Shown: positions 32,950 through 41,975 of the stretch, in pieces
Layout of the letters: the number at the start of each line of letters is the position of its first letter
Position numbering within the stretch: position 1 is the first letter of the stretch
Assembly: GCF_014648395.1 (NCBI RefSeq)
Contig: NZ_BMRA01000004.1
Location: 109,394 to 173,393, forward strand
Source: Micromonospora fulviviridis
Lineage (GTDB): Bacteria; Actinomycetota; Actinomycetes; Mycobacteriales; Micromonosporaceae
DNA length: 64,000 nucleotides
Direction of reading: 5' to 3'
The notes under the pieces: generated by a model
The model's input: only the letters and a program-made list of their open reading frames with translations
Databases searched by the model: none
Told to the model about the DNA's origin: nothing
Program-made: the position numbers and the translations under genes

Positions 32950-35222
32950 CCGCCCTCGCCGCCGGCGCCGCCCCGGCGGCCGTCGACCCGCGCCGCCGTC
33001 CGGCCGCCCTGCGCTGGGCCCCGGCCGTCGCCGCCTACGCCGCCGTGGTCGCCGTGCTGCTCGCCGCCGACACCCCGGCCGCCGCGATCGCCCGCTGGAC
33101 GGCGTACGCGTCGCTGGCCGTGCTGCTCCCCGGCACGCTGGTGTTCCGCGCGCTGCGCCGCCGGCCGCACACCCTGGTCGAGGACCTGGCCATGGGCGCG
33201 GCGGTCGGCCTGGTGCTGGAGCTGGTCGCGTGGGCCGCCTTCACCGCCGCCGGGCTGCCGGGCTGGCTGTGGCTCTGGCCGCTCGCCGTGGTGGCGCCGT
33301 TCGCCGTGGCGCCCCGGCTGCGCCGGCACTGGCGGGTCCGCCACCCCACGGTCGTCCCGGCGGGGTGGGCCTGGTCGCTGGCGGGGGTGGTGGCCGGCTT
33401 CACCCTCTACCTGTACGGCTCGTTCCTCGCCGTCAACCCGGTGCTGCCCACCGACGAGGGGCAGGCGCAGTACATCGACCTGGCGTTCCAGCTCTCCATC
33501 GCCGGGGCGGCCACCCACCAGGTGCCGCCCGAGGTGCCGCAGGTCGCCGGGGAGCCGCTGCACTACCACTGGTTCGGCTTCGCCCACCTGGCCGCCACGA
33601 GCCTGGTCAGCGGCGTCGACCTGCCCACGGTGCTGTTCCGGCTCGCCGTGCCCGCGCTCTGCGCGCTCGCCGCCGTGCTGGTCGCCGTGGTCGGCTGGCG
33701 GATCACCGGCCGGCCGTACGCCGGGGTGGTGGCCGCCGCGCTGATGTTCACCGTGGGCGAGTTCGGCTTCGAGAACGGCTGGCGTCAGCTCTTCGGCAGC
33801 CAGGCCACCTTCATCGTCTGGGGCAGCCCGTCGATGACGTACAGCTGGGTGCTGCTGCTGCCGCTGATCGCCGCGCTCGGGGAGATCGTCGGCCGGGCCC
33901 GCGGGGTGACCGTGCCCGCGCTGGGCCGCGGTGCCTGGCCGCTGGCGGTCCTCTTCCTGGCCGCGTCAACCGGCGCCAAGGCGAGCACGCTGCCGGTGGT
34001 GCTGGCCGCGCTCGGGCTCACCGCGGCGGCCACCCTGCTGGTCCGCCGCCGGCTGCCCCGGGGCGTACTGGCCGCCGCCGGGCTGGCGCTGGCCGCGCAG
34101 TTCTTCGCCACCGCGGTGCTGTTCGCCTTCGAGAGCCACGGGGTGGTCCTCGACCCGTTCTCCGGGCTGCGCCCGTACATCCCGACCGACCGGCCGGCCG
34201 GGGTGACCGCGCTGTGCTGGGTGCTGGTGGCGGTGGCGTTCCTGCTCAACCTCCAGCTCCGGGTGGCCGGCGCGGCGGCCCTGCTCCGGCTGCGGCGCGG
34301 GCGGCTGGAACCGGTGCAGGTGTTCCTGCTGGGCGGCGCGCTCGCCGGCCCGGCGATCTACCTGCTCGTCGGGCATCCCGGCAGCAGCAACCAGTACTTC
34401 ACCCGGACCGGGTTCGCCTTCGGGGTGCTCCTCTCCGCCTGGGGCTGGGCCGAGGTGGCCGACCGGGCCGCCCTCTCCGCCCGGGGCCGCCGGCTGCTCG
34501 GCGCGGGCACCGCCGGGCTCGCCGTGCTGCTCACCGCGGTGCAGCTCGACTCCGCGGTCAGCACGCCCGCCGTTCCCGCGTACGCCCCGGTGCTGCCGCT
34601 GCTCCGCTGGGCGGCCGTGCTGGCCGTGCCGGTGGTGCTGGCGGCCCTGTGCTGGCCGGCGCTCGTGGGGCGCTGGCCCGGGCTGGCCGGCCGGGGCGGG
34701 CTGGTGCTGCTCACCGCCGTGCTGACCGCCGGTGCGCCGGGGCTGGTGCTGGACGCCGCCGCGACCCGGGTCTACCCGAACGGCGGGGCGTACCCGGTGG
34801 TGGCGATGCCCGCCTCCCGGGTCGAGGCGGCCCGCTGGGTGCGGGCGCACAGCGCGCCGGACGACGTGCTCGCCACCAACGCGCACTGCCGGGAGGTGGT
34901 GAACGGCTGGTGCGACGCCCGCTCGTTCTGGCTCAGCGGCTACGCCGAGCGGTCGGTGCTGGTCGAGGGGTGGGCGTTCGCGCCCCGGATGGTCGGCCGG
35001 CCGGACGGCCCGTACGCGCCGTTCTGGGACCTCGACCGGCAGCGCGCCAACGACCTCGCCTTCACCGCTCCCACGGCCGCCGGCCTGGCCGCCCTCCGCG
35101 ACCGGCACGGGGTGCGCTGGCTGGTGGTGGACCGTCAGGTCGGCCCCGAGGCGGCCACCCTGCGCGCCCTCGCCGACCTGCGCTTCGAGAACGCGCGGGT
35201 GGCCGTCTACCGGCTCCGGTGA
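32946..35222 (+). CDS. Large polytopic membrane protein, possible GT-C glycosyltransferase
   Basis: 758 aa from GTG 32946, which overlaps the upstream stop (GTGA). About 14-16 hydrophobic helices lie between residues 20 and 610; a soluble C-terminal part follows (V-Y-P-N-G-G-A-Y to the end, including A-R-W-V-R-A-H). An early loop has P-T-D-E-G-Q-A-Q-Y, acidic residues in the place expected for a GT-C metal or donor site. Coupling to a polyprenyl-phosphate sugar synthase supports a role in transferring a lipid-linked sugar outside the membrane. No named family was recognised. Confidence 0.7.
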   Translation: MTALAAGAAPAAVDPRRRPAALRWAPAVAAYAAVVAVLLAADTPAAAIARWTAYASLAVLLPGTLVFRALRRRPHTLVEDLAMGAAVGLVLELVAWAAFTAAGLPGWLWLWPLAVVAPFAVAPRLRRHWRVRHPTVVPAGWAWSLAGVVAGFTLYLYGSFLAVNPVLPTDEGQAQYIDLAFQLSIAGAATHQVPPEVPQVAGEPLHYHWFGFAHLAATSLVSGVDLPTVLFRLAVPALCALAAVLVAVVGWRITGRPYAGVVAAALMFTVGEFGFENGWRQLFGSQATFIVWGSPSMTYSWVLLLPLIAALGEIVGRARGVTVPALGRGAWPLAVLFLAASTGAKASTLPVVLAALGLTAAATLLVRRRLPRGVLAAAGLALAAQFFATAVLFAFESHGVVLDPFSGLRPYIPTDRPAGVTALCWVLVAVAFLLNLQLRVAGAAALLRLRRGRLEPVQVFLLGGALAGPAIYLLVGHPGSSNQYFTRTGFAFGVLLSAWGWAEVADRAALSARGRRLLGAGTAGLAVLLTAVQLDSAVSTPAVPAYAPVLPLLRWAAVLAVPVVLAALCWPALVGRWPGLAGRGGLVLLTAVLTAGAPGLVLDAAATRVYPNGGAYPVVAMPASRVEAARWVRAHSAPDDVLATNAHCREVVNGWCDARSFWLSGYAERSVLVEGWAFAPRMVGRPDGPYAPFWDLDRQRANDLAFTAPTAAGLAALRDRHGVRWLVVDRQVGPEAATLRALADLRFENARVAVYRLR

Positions 35223-35229
35223 CCCCGGC

Positions 35230-35862
35230 TCACTCCCGGTTGTTCTTCGCGGTCTGCTTGGCCAACTGGTACGCCGGCAGCATGGCCAGGTGCTCCTCGT
35301 CGTCCGCCCCGCCGAGGGTCAGCAGGTACCGCCCCCAGATGGTCGAGACCAGGATCGCCCGCTCCCGGATGCCGTTCGGCCCCAGGAAGCTCGCCTCGAA
35401 GGCGTCGAGCGGGCCGGCCTTCGTCCGGCGGTACTGCCGCTCGGTGGCGTCGCCGTAGGCGTCGAGGAACTTGTCCATCGTGTACTGCTGGCTGAGGCCG
35501 GCATCCGCGTCCCAGACGCGCAGGAAGCCGAGGTGCCCGGCGGGCTTGGCGTCGATCTCGCACATCGGCACGGCGTCACCGATCGCGGCGTCCCGGCCGG
35601 CCGTCACCGCCTCCGCCCGCCACTTCGCCGGGATCGAGAAGATGACTCCCATCGGGCAGGGGCTCGCCTTGCCGCCGATCTCACGGGCGGCCTCGACGGG
35701 GGCCACCTCGTCGTACCAGGGCGGTCCGGCGACGACCGGCGAGCCGGTCGGGCTCGGTGCCGTCGAGGCGGTCGCCGCCGGCCGCGGCTTCCCGTCGTCG
35801 CAGCCGGCCATCCCGGCAAGGGCCAGCACGGCCACCACGGCAGTGGCGGTACGTCGCCGCAT
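35230..35862 (-). CDS. Lipoprotein of unknown function
   Basis: 210 aa. The lipobox L-A-G-M-A-G-C lies near residue 21, followed by a Thr/Pro/Ser spacer to about 45. The mature domain has two cysteines (P-C-P-M-G and P-M-C-E-I) that could form a disulfide, and a pattern of strands with a final helix (P-A-Y-Q-L-A-K-Q-T-A-K). The family is not recognised; I would call it an extracytoplasmic lipoprotein. It is convergent with the large membrane protein (7 bp between stops) and transcribed after the methyltransferase, about 85 bp apart. Confidence 0.75.
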   Translation of the reverse strand: MRRRTATAVVAVLALAGMAGCDDGKPRPAATASTAPSPTGSPVVAGPPWYDEVAPVEAAREIGGKASPCPMGVIFSIPAKWRAEAVTAGRDAAIGDAVPMCEIDAKPAGHLGFLRVWDADAGLSQQYTMDKFLDAYGDATERQYRRTKAGPLDAFEASFLGPNGIRERAILVSTIWGRYLLTLGGADDEEHLAMLPAYQLAKQTAKNNRE

Positions 35863-35946
35863 CCCCGTCCTCCTGAGTCAGGTGCCGCCGCGCCCCACGG
35901 CGGCCCAGGAAGGGTAGTCGATCTTCGCCGGCCCTGGTGCGCGGGA

Positions 35947-36657
35947 TCAGGACGGACGGTGTGCCCGCAGCATCAGCGAGACCCCGGGCAGCGCCCGCAC
36001 GGGCAGGTGGCGCTCGACCGTGACCACCGTACGCAGGCCGAGGTTCACCAGCGGGTGGAGCTCGTCCAGGTCCGAGCCGGTGGACCGGCGGCGACGCCAG
36101 GCGGCCACCGGACGGAGCAGCACGTTCCAGCTCCACAGCTCGTCGAGCGCCAGCCCGGCCTTCGCCACCACGGCCCGCAACCCGGCGCGGTCGTAGCGGC
36201 GCACGTGCCCGACCGCCACGTCGTGCGCCGACCAGAGCCGCATGTCGGCCGGCACCGCGATCAGCGCCGTCCCGCCGGGGCGCAGCACCCGCCGGATCTC
36301 GGCGGCCGCGAGGTGGTCCTCGTCGAAGTGCTCCAGGATGTCGAAGGCGACCACCAGGTCCAGGCCGGCCGAGGGGACCGGCAGGTGCCTTGCGTCGGCC
36401 CGGATCACGTCCAGGCCCCGCTCCCGGGCCACCCCGGCGCCCTCGGCGCTGTACTCCAGGGCGAGCGGCCGCCAGCCGTGCGCCCGCAGCACCCGGGTGT
36501 TCCCGCCGCCGGCCGCGCCGACGTCCAGCGCCCGGCCCGGGCGGGTGCCTCCCGCGGCCAACCGCCGCAGCGCCCGGCCCAGCAGGGCCCGCCGCTCCCG
36601 GTACCACCAGTGGGTGTCCTCCAGCGCGGCGAGCTTGCGGATCTCGGTCGCTTCCAC
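35947..36657 (-). CDS. Class I SAM-dependent methyltransferase
   Basis: 236 aa from GTG 36657 with GAGGAG 8 nt upstream. SAM motif I reads A-L-D-V-G-A-A-G-G-G-N-T (about residues 43-54), motif IV D-L-V-V-A-F-D-I-L-E-H-F, and motif VI L-R-P-G-G-T. The opening W-W-Y-R-E-R-R is common in methyltransferases near cell-surface polysaccharide genes. The C-terminal half has a basic RRRR stretch and a hydrophobic tail. The nearby glycosyltransferase pair suggests a sugar-lipid substrate, but that is only context. Confidence 0.85.
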   Translation of the reverse strand: MEATEIRKLAALEDTHWWYRERRALLGRALRRLAAGGTRPGRALDVGAAGGGNTRVLRAHGWRPLALEYSAEGAGVARERGLDVIRADARHLPVPSAGLDLVVAFDILEHFDEDHLAAAEIRRVLRPGGTALIAVPADMRLWSAHDVAVGHVRRYDRAGLRAVVAKAGLALDELWSWNVLLRPVAAWRRRRSTGSDLDELHPLVNLGLRTVVTVERHLPVRALPGVSLMLRAHRPS

Positions 36658-36774
36658 GCGTGGTGCTCCTCGACGGCTCGGCGGCCCTCACCCTAACGGC
36701 CCCGGCCGGTCCGGACCGGGCCCGCCGGCAAATCCGGGTGCGGCCCGGCGCCGGCGCTGGCAGGGTGGGCGCCC

Positions 36775-36996
36775 ATGGGAGAGCGCGCGCAGGGCTTCCG
36801 CTACGACGAACGGGCCGACGGCTCCGTGCTGATCACCCACCACGGCCGGGTCGCCGGCACGCTGCGCGGCGGGCGCGCCGCGCAGTTCCTCGCCGAGGTC
36901 GGCGACGACCCGCAACTGGTGATGTCCCGGTGGACCGGCAACTACCGGCGGGGCAACGAGCGGACCGCCCGGCAGCATCCCCGCAACCGGGGCTGA
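36775..36996 (+). CDS. Small conserved hypothetical protein
   Basis: 73 aa, ATG at 36775, with a GGCAGGGTGGG run upstream. It is a basic, soluble protein with alternating strands (G-S-V-L-I-T-H-H-G-R-V-A-G-T-L-R) and a short helix (A-A-Q-F-L-A-E-V). No family is recognised. Regular GC bias at third positions and a clean terminator downstream support a real gene. Confidence 0.65.
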   Translation: MGERAQGFRYDERADGSVLITHHGRVAGTLRGGRAAQFLAEVGDDPQLVMSRWTGNYRRGNERTARQHPRNRG

Positions 36997-37001
36997 GACG
37001 C

Positions 37002-37041
37002 GGTCCGGGCCCGCGTCCTGCTGTGGACGCGGGCCCGGACC
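37002..37041. terminator. Bidirectional terminator between the 73-aa gene and fabF
   Basis: Perfect 17-bp arms 37002-37018 (GGTCCGGGCCCGCGTCC) and 37025-37041 around a 6-nt loop, shortly after both convergent stops. Confidence 0.88.
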
Positions 37042-37054
37042 GGGTACGCCGTGC

Positions 37055-38281
37055 TCAGACCCGGGTGAAGACCAGGGCCACGTTGTGCCCGCCGAAACCG
37101 AACGCGTTGTTCAGCGCCGCGGGGATCTCCAGGTGGCGTGCCTTGTGCGCGGCCACCTCCAGGGAGAGGCCCTCGTCCGGGTCGTCCAGGTTGATCGTCG
37201 GGGGCACGACCCCGTCCCGGATGGCCAGGATGGTGGCGATCGACTCCAGCGCACCGGCCGCGCCGAGCAGGTGCCCGGTCATCGACTTGGTGGCCGTCAG
37301 CAGCGGGTGGTCGCCCACCGCCTTGTGCAGCGCGCCGATCTCCAGCATGTCGCCGACCGGCGTGGAGGTGGCGTGCGCGTTGACGTGCCGGATGTCCGTC
37401 TTCGCGACGTCCGCGTCGGCGACCGCCTTGGCGATGGCCCGGATGGCGCCCTCGCCCTCGGCGTGCGGCTGCACGATGTCGTACGCGTCCGAGGTGATCC
37501 CGGCGCCGGCGAGGCGCGCGTACACCCGCGCGCCGCGGGCGGCGGCGTGCTCGGCGCGCTCCAGGACCACCACGCCCGCGCCCTCACCGAGCACGAAGCC
37601 GTCGCGGCCCTTGTCCCACGGGCGGGACGCCTTCTCCGGCTCGTCGTTGCGGGTCGACATGGCCCGCATCGAGGCGAAGCCGGCGATCGGCAGCGGGTGG
37701 ATGACCGCCTCGGTGCCGCCGGCCACCACCACGTCGGCGCGGCCGGAGCGGATGATGTCCAGCCCCAGCGCGATCGCCTCCGCGCCGGTCGCGCAGGCGC
37801 TGGCCACCGAGTGCACCCCGGCCTTGGCGCCGAGCTCCAGCCCGACCCAGGCGGCCGGACCGTTCGGCATCAGCATGGGCACGGTGTGCGGGGAGACCCG
37901 CCGCGGGCCGGACGCCTCCAGGATGTCGTCCTGGGCCAGCAGGGTGGTGGCGCCGCCGATGCCGGAGCCGACGCTGACCGCCAGCCGCTCCGGGTCGAGC
38001 CCGGAGTCGGCCAGGCCGGCGTCCGCCCAGGCCTGCTGCGCCGCCACGAGGGCGATCGCCTCGGACCGGTCGAGCCGGCGCAGCTTGACCCGGTCCAGCA
38101 CCGTCGACGGGTCGACGGCGAGCTGTGCGGCGATACGGACGGGCAGTTGCGCGGCCCACTCCTGGGTGAGCGCACTCACCCCGGAGCGGCCCGCGAGCAT
38201 GGCGTCCCAGGTCGACGCGACGTCCCCGCCGAGCGGGGTCGTCGCGCCGAGCCCGGTGACGACGACGTCGGGACGACTCAT
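37055..38281 (-). CDS. fabF: 3-oxoacyl-ACP synthase II
   Basis: 408 aa condensing enzyme that lengthens acyl-ACP with malonyl-ACP in type II fatty-acid synthesis. The catalytic triad contexts are visible: Cys in V-A-S-A-C-A-T-G, His in V-N-A-H-A-T-S-T-P, and the second His in M-T-G-H-L-L-G-A-A-G. Length is normal for the family. The ATG lies 2 nt after the acpP stop, so it is co-translated with acpP as the last gene of fabD-fabH-acpP-fabF. A strong terminator follows. Confidence 0.97.
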   Translation of the reverse strand: MSRPDVVVTGLGATTPLGGDVASTWDAMLAGRSGVSALTQEWAAQLPVRIAAQLAVDPSTVLDRVKLRRLDRSEAIALVAAQQAWADAGLADSGLDPERLAVSVGSGIGGATTLLAQDDILEASGPRRVSPHTVPMLMPNGPAAWVGLELGAKAGVHSVASACATGAEAIALGLDIIRSGRADVVVAGGTEAVIHPLPIAGFASMRAMSTRNDEPEKASRPWDKGRDGFVLGEGAGVVVLERAEHAAARGARVYARLAGAGITSDAYDIVQPHAEGEGAIRAIAKAVADADVAKTDIRHVNAHATSTPVGDMLEIGALHKAVGDHPLLTATKSMTGHLLGAAGALESIATILAIRDGVVPPTINLDDPDEGLSLEVAAHKARHLEIPAALNNAFGFGGHNVALVFTRV

Positions 38282-38283
38282 GA

Positions 38284-38523
38284 TCAGGACTGCGCCGCGA
38301 TGTAGCTGACGGCGTCACCGACGGTCTTGAGGTTCTGCACCTCGTTGTCCGGGATCTTGACGCCGAACTTCTCCTCGGCCGCCACCACGACCTCCACCAT
38401 GGAGAGCGAGTCGACGTCGAGGTCGTCGGTGAAGGACTTCCCCTCGGCCACGTCGTCCGGGTTCACCCCGGCAACCTCTTCGAGGATCTCGGCGAGGCCG
38501 GCGGTGATCTCGTCACGGGTCAT
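38284..38523 (-). CDS. acpP: Acyl carrier protein
   Basis: 79 aa, acidic, four-helix carrier. The phosphopantetheine serine is in D-V-D-S-L-S-M-V-E at about residue 39. Upstream GAGAGGAA supports the ATG at 38523. It carries growing acyl chains for FabH, FabF and FabD, all encoded here. Confidence 0.97.
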   Translation of the reverse strand: MTRDEITAGLAEILEEVAGVNPDDVAEGKSFTDDLDVDSLSMVEVVVAAEEKFGVKIPDNEVQNLKTVGDAVSYIAAQS

Positions 38524-38610
38524 TGCGGTTGGTTCCTCTCATCGGGGGTTCACTCGACGGTCGGCGACGCCGGCCGTCACACCTCGGCGCGCTCGCGCCC
38601 GAGGGGGTCT

Positions 38611-39555
38611 TCAGGGGCAGCGGACGACCTGACCGGCGTAGGTCAGGCCGCCGCCGAAGCCGAACAGCAGGACCGGGGCGCCCGCGGGCACCTCGCGCCG
38701 CTCGACCAGCTTCGACAGGGCCAGCGGCACGCTCGCCGCCGAGGTGTTGCCGGACTCGACGATGTCCTTGGCGATGATCGCGTTCGGGATGTTGAGCCGC
38801 TTGGCGATGCCGTCGATGATCCGGGCGTTGGCCTGGTGCGGCACGAACGCGGCCAGCTCCGACGGGTCGACCCCGGCCTTCTCGCAGGCCTGGAGCGCGA
38901 GCGGGGCCAGCGCCGTGGTGGCCCAGCGGAAGACCGCCTGCCCCTCCTGCGCGATGTACGGCCGCCAGCCCTCGATCCGGACCGCGTCGCTCTTCTCCGG
39001 CACCGAGCCCCACACCACCGGACCCACCCCGGCCGGCTCACCCTCGGCGGCCGCGGTGACCACGGCCGCGCCGGCACCGTCGCCGAAGATGATGCAGGTC
39101 GAGCGGTCGGTCCAGTCGGTGAAGTCGGAGAGCTTCTCCGCGCCGATGACGATCGCGTTGCGCGCCGCACCGGCCCGGATGGCGTGGTCCACGGTGCCGA
39201 GGGCGTAGGCGAAGCCCGAGCAGGCCGTGTTGATGTCGTACGCGCCCGGCGCGCTGATGCCCAGCTTGGCCGCGACCCGGCAGGCCACGTTGGGGCTGCG
39301 GTCCACCGAGGTGCAGGTGGCCACCACGACGAGGTCGATGTCGGCGGCCGTGAGGCCCGAGTTGGCCAGCGCCTTGCCGGCCGCGGCGGCGGCCATGTCG
39401 GCGACCGTCTCGTCCCCGGCGATCCGCCGGGTGACGATGCCGACCCGGTCCCGGATCCACTCGTCGTTGGTGTCGACCATCTGGGCGAGGTCGTCGTTGG
39501 TGACGACGCGGGAGGGCTGGTAGTGCCCCATCGCGACGATCCGGCTGCCGGCCAT
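38611..39555 (-). CDS. fabH: 3-oxoacyl-ACP synthase III
   Basis: 314 aa. It starts fatty-acid chains by condensing an acyl-CoA with malonyl-ACP; in actinobacteria it often favours branched primers. The active site is Cys in N-T-A-C-S-G-F-A, His in V-P-H-Q-A-N-A-R, and Asn in S-G-N-T-S-A-A-S. GGAAGG lies 8 nt before the ATG. It sits between fabD and acpP, with gaps of 58 and 87 bp. The branched-chain 2-oxoacid dehydrogenase further right could supply branched primers. Confidence 0.97.
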   Translation of the reverse strand: MAGSRIVAMGHYQPSRVVTNDDLAQMVDTNDEWIRDRVGIVTRRIAGDETVADMAAAAAGKALANSGLTAADIDLVVVATCTSVDRSPNVACRVAAKLGISAPGAYDINTACSGFAYALGTVDHAIRAGAARNAIVIGAEKLSDFTDWTDRSTCIIFGDGAGAAVVTAAAEGEPAGVGPVVWGSVPEKSDAVRIEGWRPYIAQEGQAVFRWATTALAPLALQACEKAGVDPSELAAFVPHQANARIIDGIAKRLNIPNAIIAKDIVESGNTSAASVPLALSKLVERREVPAGAPVLLFGFGGGLTYAGQVVRCP

Positions 39556-39613
39556 CAGTGATTACCTTCCGTTCGCGACTGCGGGACCCGCAGAGTCGGC
39601 TCGTTGCTCGCGC

Positions 39614-40540
39614 TCATGCCTGCCCGCCGTGCCGGGCGATCAGGTCCCGCGCCGAGGGCAGGTCGTCGGGGGTGTTGAGGGTGACGATCTCCGGCGCGCC
39701 CTCGCCCTTGAGTTCGCGCTTGACGAGGCCCGCCAGGGTGCCGGCCGGCGGAAGCTCGATGACGCCGGTGACGCCGCGGTCGGCCAGGGTGCGCATGCAC
39801 AGGTCCCAGCGGACCGGGGCGGTCACCTGGCGGACCAGCCGCTGCACCATCTCCCGGCCGTCGGCGACCGCGCCGCCGTCCAGGTTGGAGAGCAGGATCC
39901 GGGCCGGATCGGCCGGGGTGATGCCGGCGGCCACCTCGGCCAGGGCGGCCTCGGCCGGGGCCATGTACGGCGTGTGGAAGGCGCCGGCCACCTTGAGCAT
40001 GATCACCCGGGCCCGGGCCGGCGGCTCGGCGGCGAGCTTCTCCAGGCCGGTCACCGCGCCGGCGGCGACGATCTGGCCGGCGCCGTTGCGGTTGGCCGGG
40101 TGCAGGCCGTGCGCCTCCAGGGCGGCGAGCACCTCGTCCGGGTCGCCGCCGAGCACGGCGGCCATCCCGGTCGGCTCCAGCGCGCAGGCGGCGGCCATCT
40201 CCCGGCCGCGTACGCCGGCGAGGCTCACGGCCGCCTCGGCGGTGAGCACCCCGGCCAGGGCCGCTGCGCCCAGCTCGCCGACGCTGTGGCCGGCGACCAC
40301 CGCGACGTCCTGCATGGGCAGGTGCTCGCCGGCGAGCAGCGCGGCCGCGACCAGCAGCGGCTGGGTGCGGGCGGTGTCCTTGATCTCGTCGGCGTCGGCC
40401 TCGGTGCCGAGGTGGAGCAGGTCGACCCCGGCAAGCGCCGACCACGAGCGCAGGCGCTCCGCCGCACCGGGCAGGTCGAGCCAGGGAGTCAGGAAACCGG
40501 GCTTCTGGGAACCCTGTCCGGGTGAGAGTACGGCGAGCAC
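39614..40540 (-). CDS. fabD: Malonyl-CoA:ACP transacylase
   Basis: 308 aa. It moves malonyl from CoA to ACP. Motifs are S-P-G-Q-G-S-Q-K-P-G near the start, the nucleophile G-H-S-V-G-E-L-G, and a later Q/H region (F-H-T-P-Y-M-A-P-A). GTG at 40540 lacks a good Shine-Dalgarno. It is first in the fab operon and sits directly after fasR, as in Streptomyces. Confidence 0.96.
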   Translation of the reverse strand: MLAVLSPGQGSQKPGFLTPWLDLPGAAERLRSWSALAGVDLLHLGTEADADEIKDTARTQPLLVAAALLAGEHLPMQDVAVVAGHSVGELGAAALAGVLTAEAAVSLAGVRGREMAAACALEPTGMAAVLGGDPDEVLAALEAHGLHPANRNGAGQIVAAGAVTGLEKLAAEPPARARVIMLKVAGAFHTPYMAPAEAALAEVAAGITPADPARILLSNLDGGAVADGREMVQRLVRQVTAPVRWDLCMRTLADRGVTGVIELPPAGTLAGLVKRELKGEGAPEIVTLNTPDDLPSARDLIARHGGQA

Positions 40541-40618
40541 GCTTACGACTCTGACGGATACTCGCGGGTCGCGCTGTAACGCACGGCACCAAACCGCACT
40601 AGAAGCTTTGGAGGATAC
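40541..40618 (-). promoter_or_regulatory. fasR-fabD intergenic region with a repeated element
   Basis: Two 13-bp direct elements, 40549-40561 and 40606-40618 (GTATCC-type on the minus strand), match at 10 of 13 positions. They are candidates for FasR binding or for part of the fabD promoter. Streptomyces FasR binds the fab promoter, but I do not claim a consensus match. Confidence 0.35.
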
Positions 40619-41884
40619 CTACAAAGATCGGCGCCGATCATCACCTGTCTGCGGCGTTTTGTTGCCACCTGAGGCGGATGTCTGGCTCGGGACCGGTGCG
40701 ACGCCCGGGACCACGGGGTCGAGCCGGCCCACCGTCAGGGCCACCTGGAGGGTGAACGCGTCGCGCGGGGTGAGCGGGGAGAAGCCGGCCACCTCGGCCA
40801 CCCGCTTGAGGCGGTAGCGCACCGTGTTCGGGTGCACGAAGAGCGCCCGGGCCGCGCTCTCCAGCGTGCCGCCGGCCGCGAAGAACGCGTCCAGCGTCTC
40901 CAGCAGCTCGCCGCCGGCCCGGGCGAGGGGCGCGTACACGTCGTGGCGCAGCCGGCGGCGGGCCTCGGCGTCCCCGGCCAGCGCCCGCTCGGGCAGCAGG
41001 TCGGCGGCGGGGACCGGGCGGGGCGCGGTCGGCCAGGCCGGCGCGGCCCGGAAGCCGGCCAGCGCGGCGCGCGCCGAGTCGGTCGCCTCGTCGAGGCTGG
41101 GCACGGCCGGGCCGACCACCACCGGGCCCTCCCCGAACGCGGTGAGCAGCTTCTCCGTGGCGGCCACCGGGTCGGCCGCACCGCCCAGCACGATGACCAG
41201 CCGGTCGCCGTGCACGCCGCCGATCACCTCGACCCCGATCCGGCGGGCCTGCCGGTAGACGGTGTGCAGCACGGCCGCCACCTCGCCGCCGGGGGAGCGG
41301 CCCACCGCCACCGCCACCGGCGGCGCGTCCGACCAGCCCAGCGCCGCCGCCCGGCTGGCCAGCACGTCCGGCGAGTCGCCGCGCAGCAGGGCGTCGACGA
41401 GCAACGCCTGCAACCGGGCGTCCCAGGAGCCCCGCGTCTCGGCGGCGCGGGCGTAGACCCGGGCGGCGGCGAAGGCGATCTCCCGGGAGAAGCGCAGCAC
41501 CGCCTCCCGCAGCAACTGCTCCTCGCCCTTCACGGCGAGGTGCGACACCTGCTCCTCGACCACCTCGATGGTCACCTTGATCAGCGCCACGGTCTGCTGG
41601 AGGGTGATCGAGCGCGCGAGGGCCTGCGGCGCGGCGGCGAAGACCTCGTCCGACACCTCCTGGGTGCTGTCGGTCGCGCCACCGCCCTGGTGCAGCCACT
41701 GCACCAGCGACCGGACACCGGCCTGGGCCACCAGCATCACCCAGGAGCGCTGGTCGGCCGGCAGCTCCCGGAACCAGGGCAGCGTCTCGTCCATCCGCGC
41801 CACGCTGGCCGTGGACAGCGCGCCCGCCGCCCGCTCGATACGGCGCAGCGTCGCCGACAGTTCGGTCCCGCCCGGTTCGCTCAC
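40619..41884 (-). CDS. fasR: FasR-like PucR-family regulator of fatty-acid synthesis
   Basis: 421 aa from GTG 41884. The central part resembles a GGDEF-like PucR domain; residues about 350-405 are the PucR helix-turn-helix (F-V-H-P-N-T-V-R-Y-R-L-K-R-V). In Streptomyces the same type of protein, encoded just upstream of fabD, activates the fab operon. Synteny here is identical. It diverges from pyrE with a 91-bp gap. The polar Gly/Asn/Lys-rich tail is unremarkable. Confidence 0.9.
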   Translation of the reverse strand: MSEPGGTELSATLRRIERAAGALSTASVARMDETLPWFRELPADQRSWVMLVAQAGVRSLVQWLHQGGGATDSTQEVSDEVFAAAPQALARSITLQQTVALIKVTIEVVEEQVSHLAVKGEEQLLREAVLRFSREIAFAAARVYARAAETRGSWDARLQALLVDALLRGDSPDVLASRAAALGWSDAPPVAVAVGRSPGGEVAAVLHTVYRQARRIGVEVIGGVHGDRLVIVLGGAADPVAATEKLLTAFGEGPVVVGPAVPSLDEATDSARAALAGFRAAPAWPTAPRPVPAADLLPERALAGDAEARRRLRHDVYAPLARAGGELLETLDAFFAAGGTLESAARALFVHPNTVRYRLKRVAEVAGFSPLTPRDAFTLQVALTVGRLDPVVPGVAPVPSQTSASGGNKTPQTGDDRRRSL

Positions 41885-41961
41885 CGCACCAGCCTGACAC
41901 GCTCTGACCAGCGGCTCCACTTCGAGGCCCGCCCGCCGGACGGGCGATGGCGGCGAGCGGC

Positions 41962-41967
41962 GACAAT
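41962..41967 (+). promoter_or_regulatory. -10 element of pyrE
   Basis: GACAAT ends 8 nt before the GTG at 41976. No Shine-Dalgarno is present, so the mRNA may be leaderless. Confidence 0.35.
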
Positions 41968-41975
41968 GATCTCCC

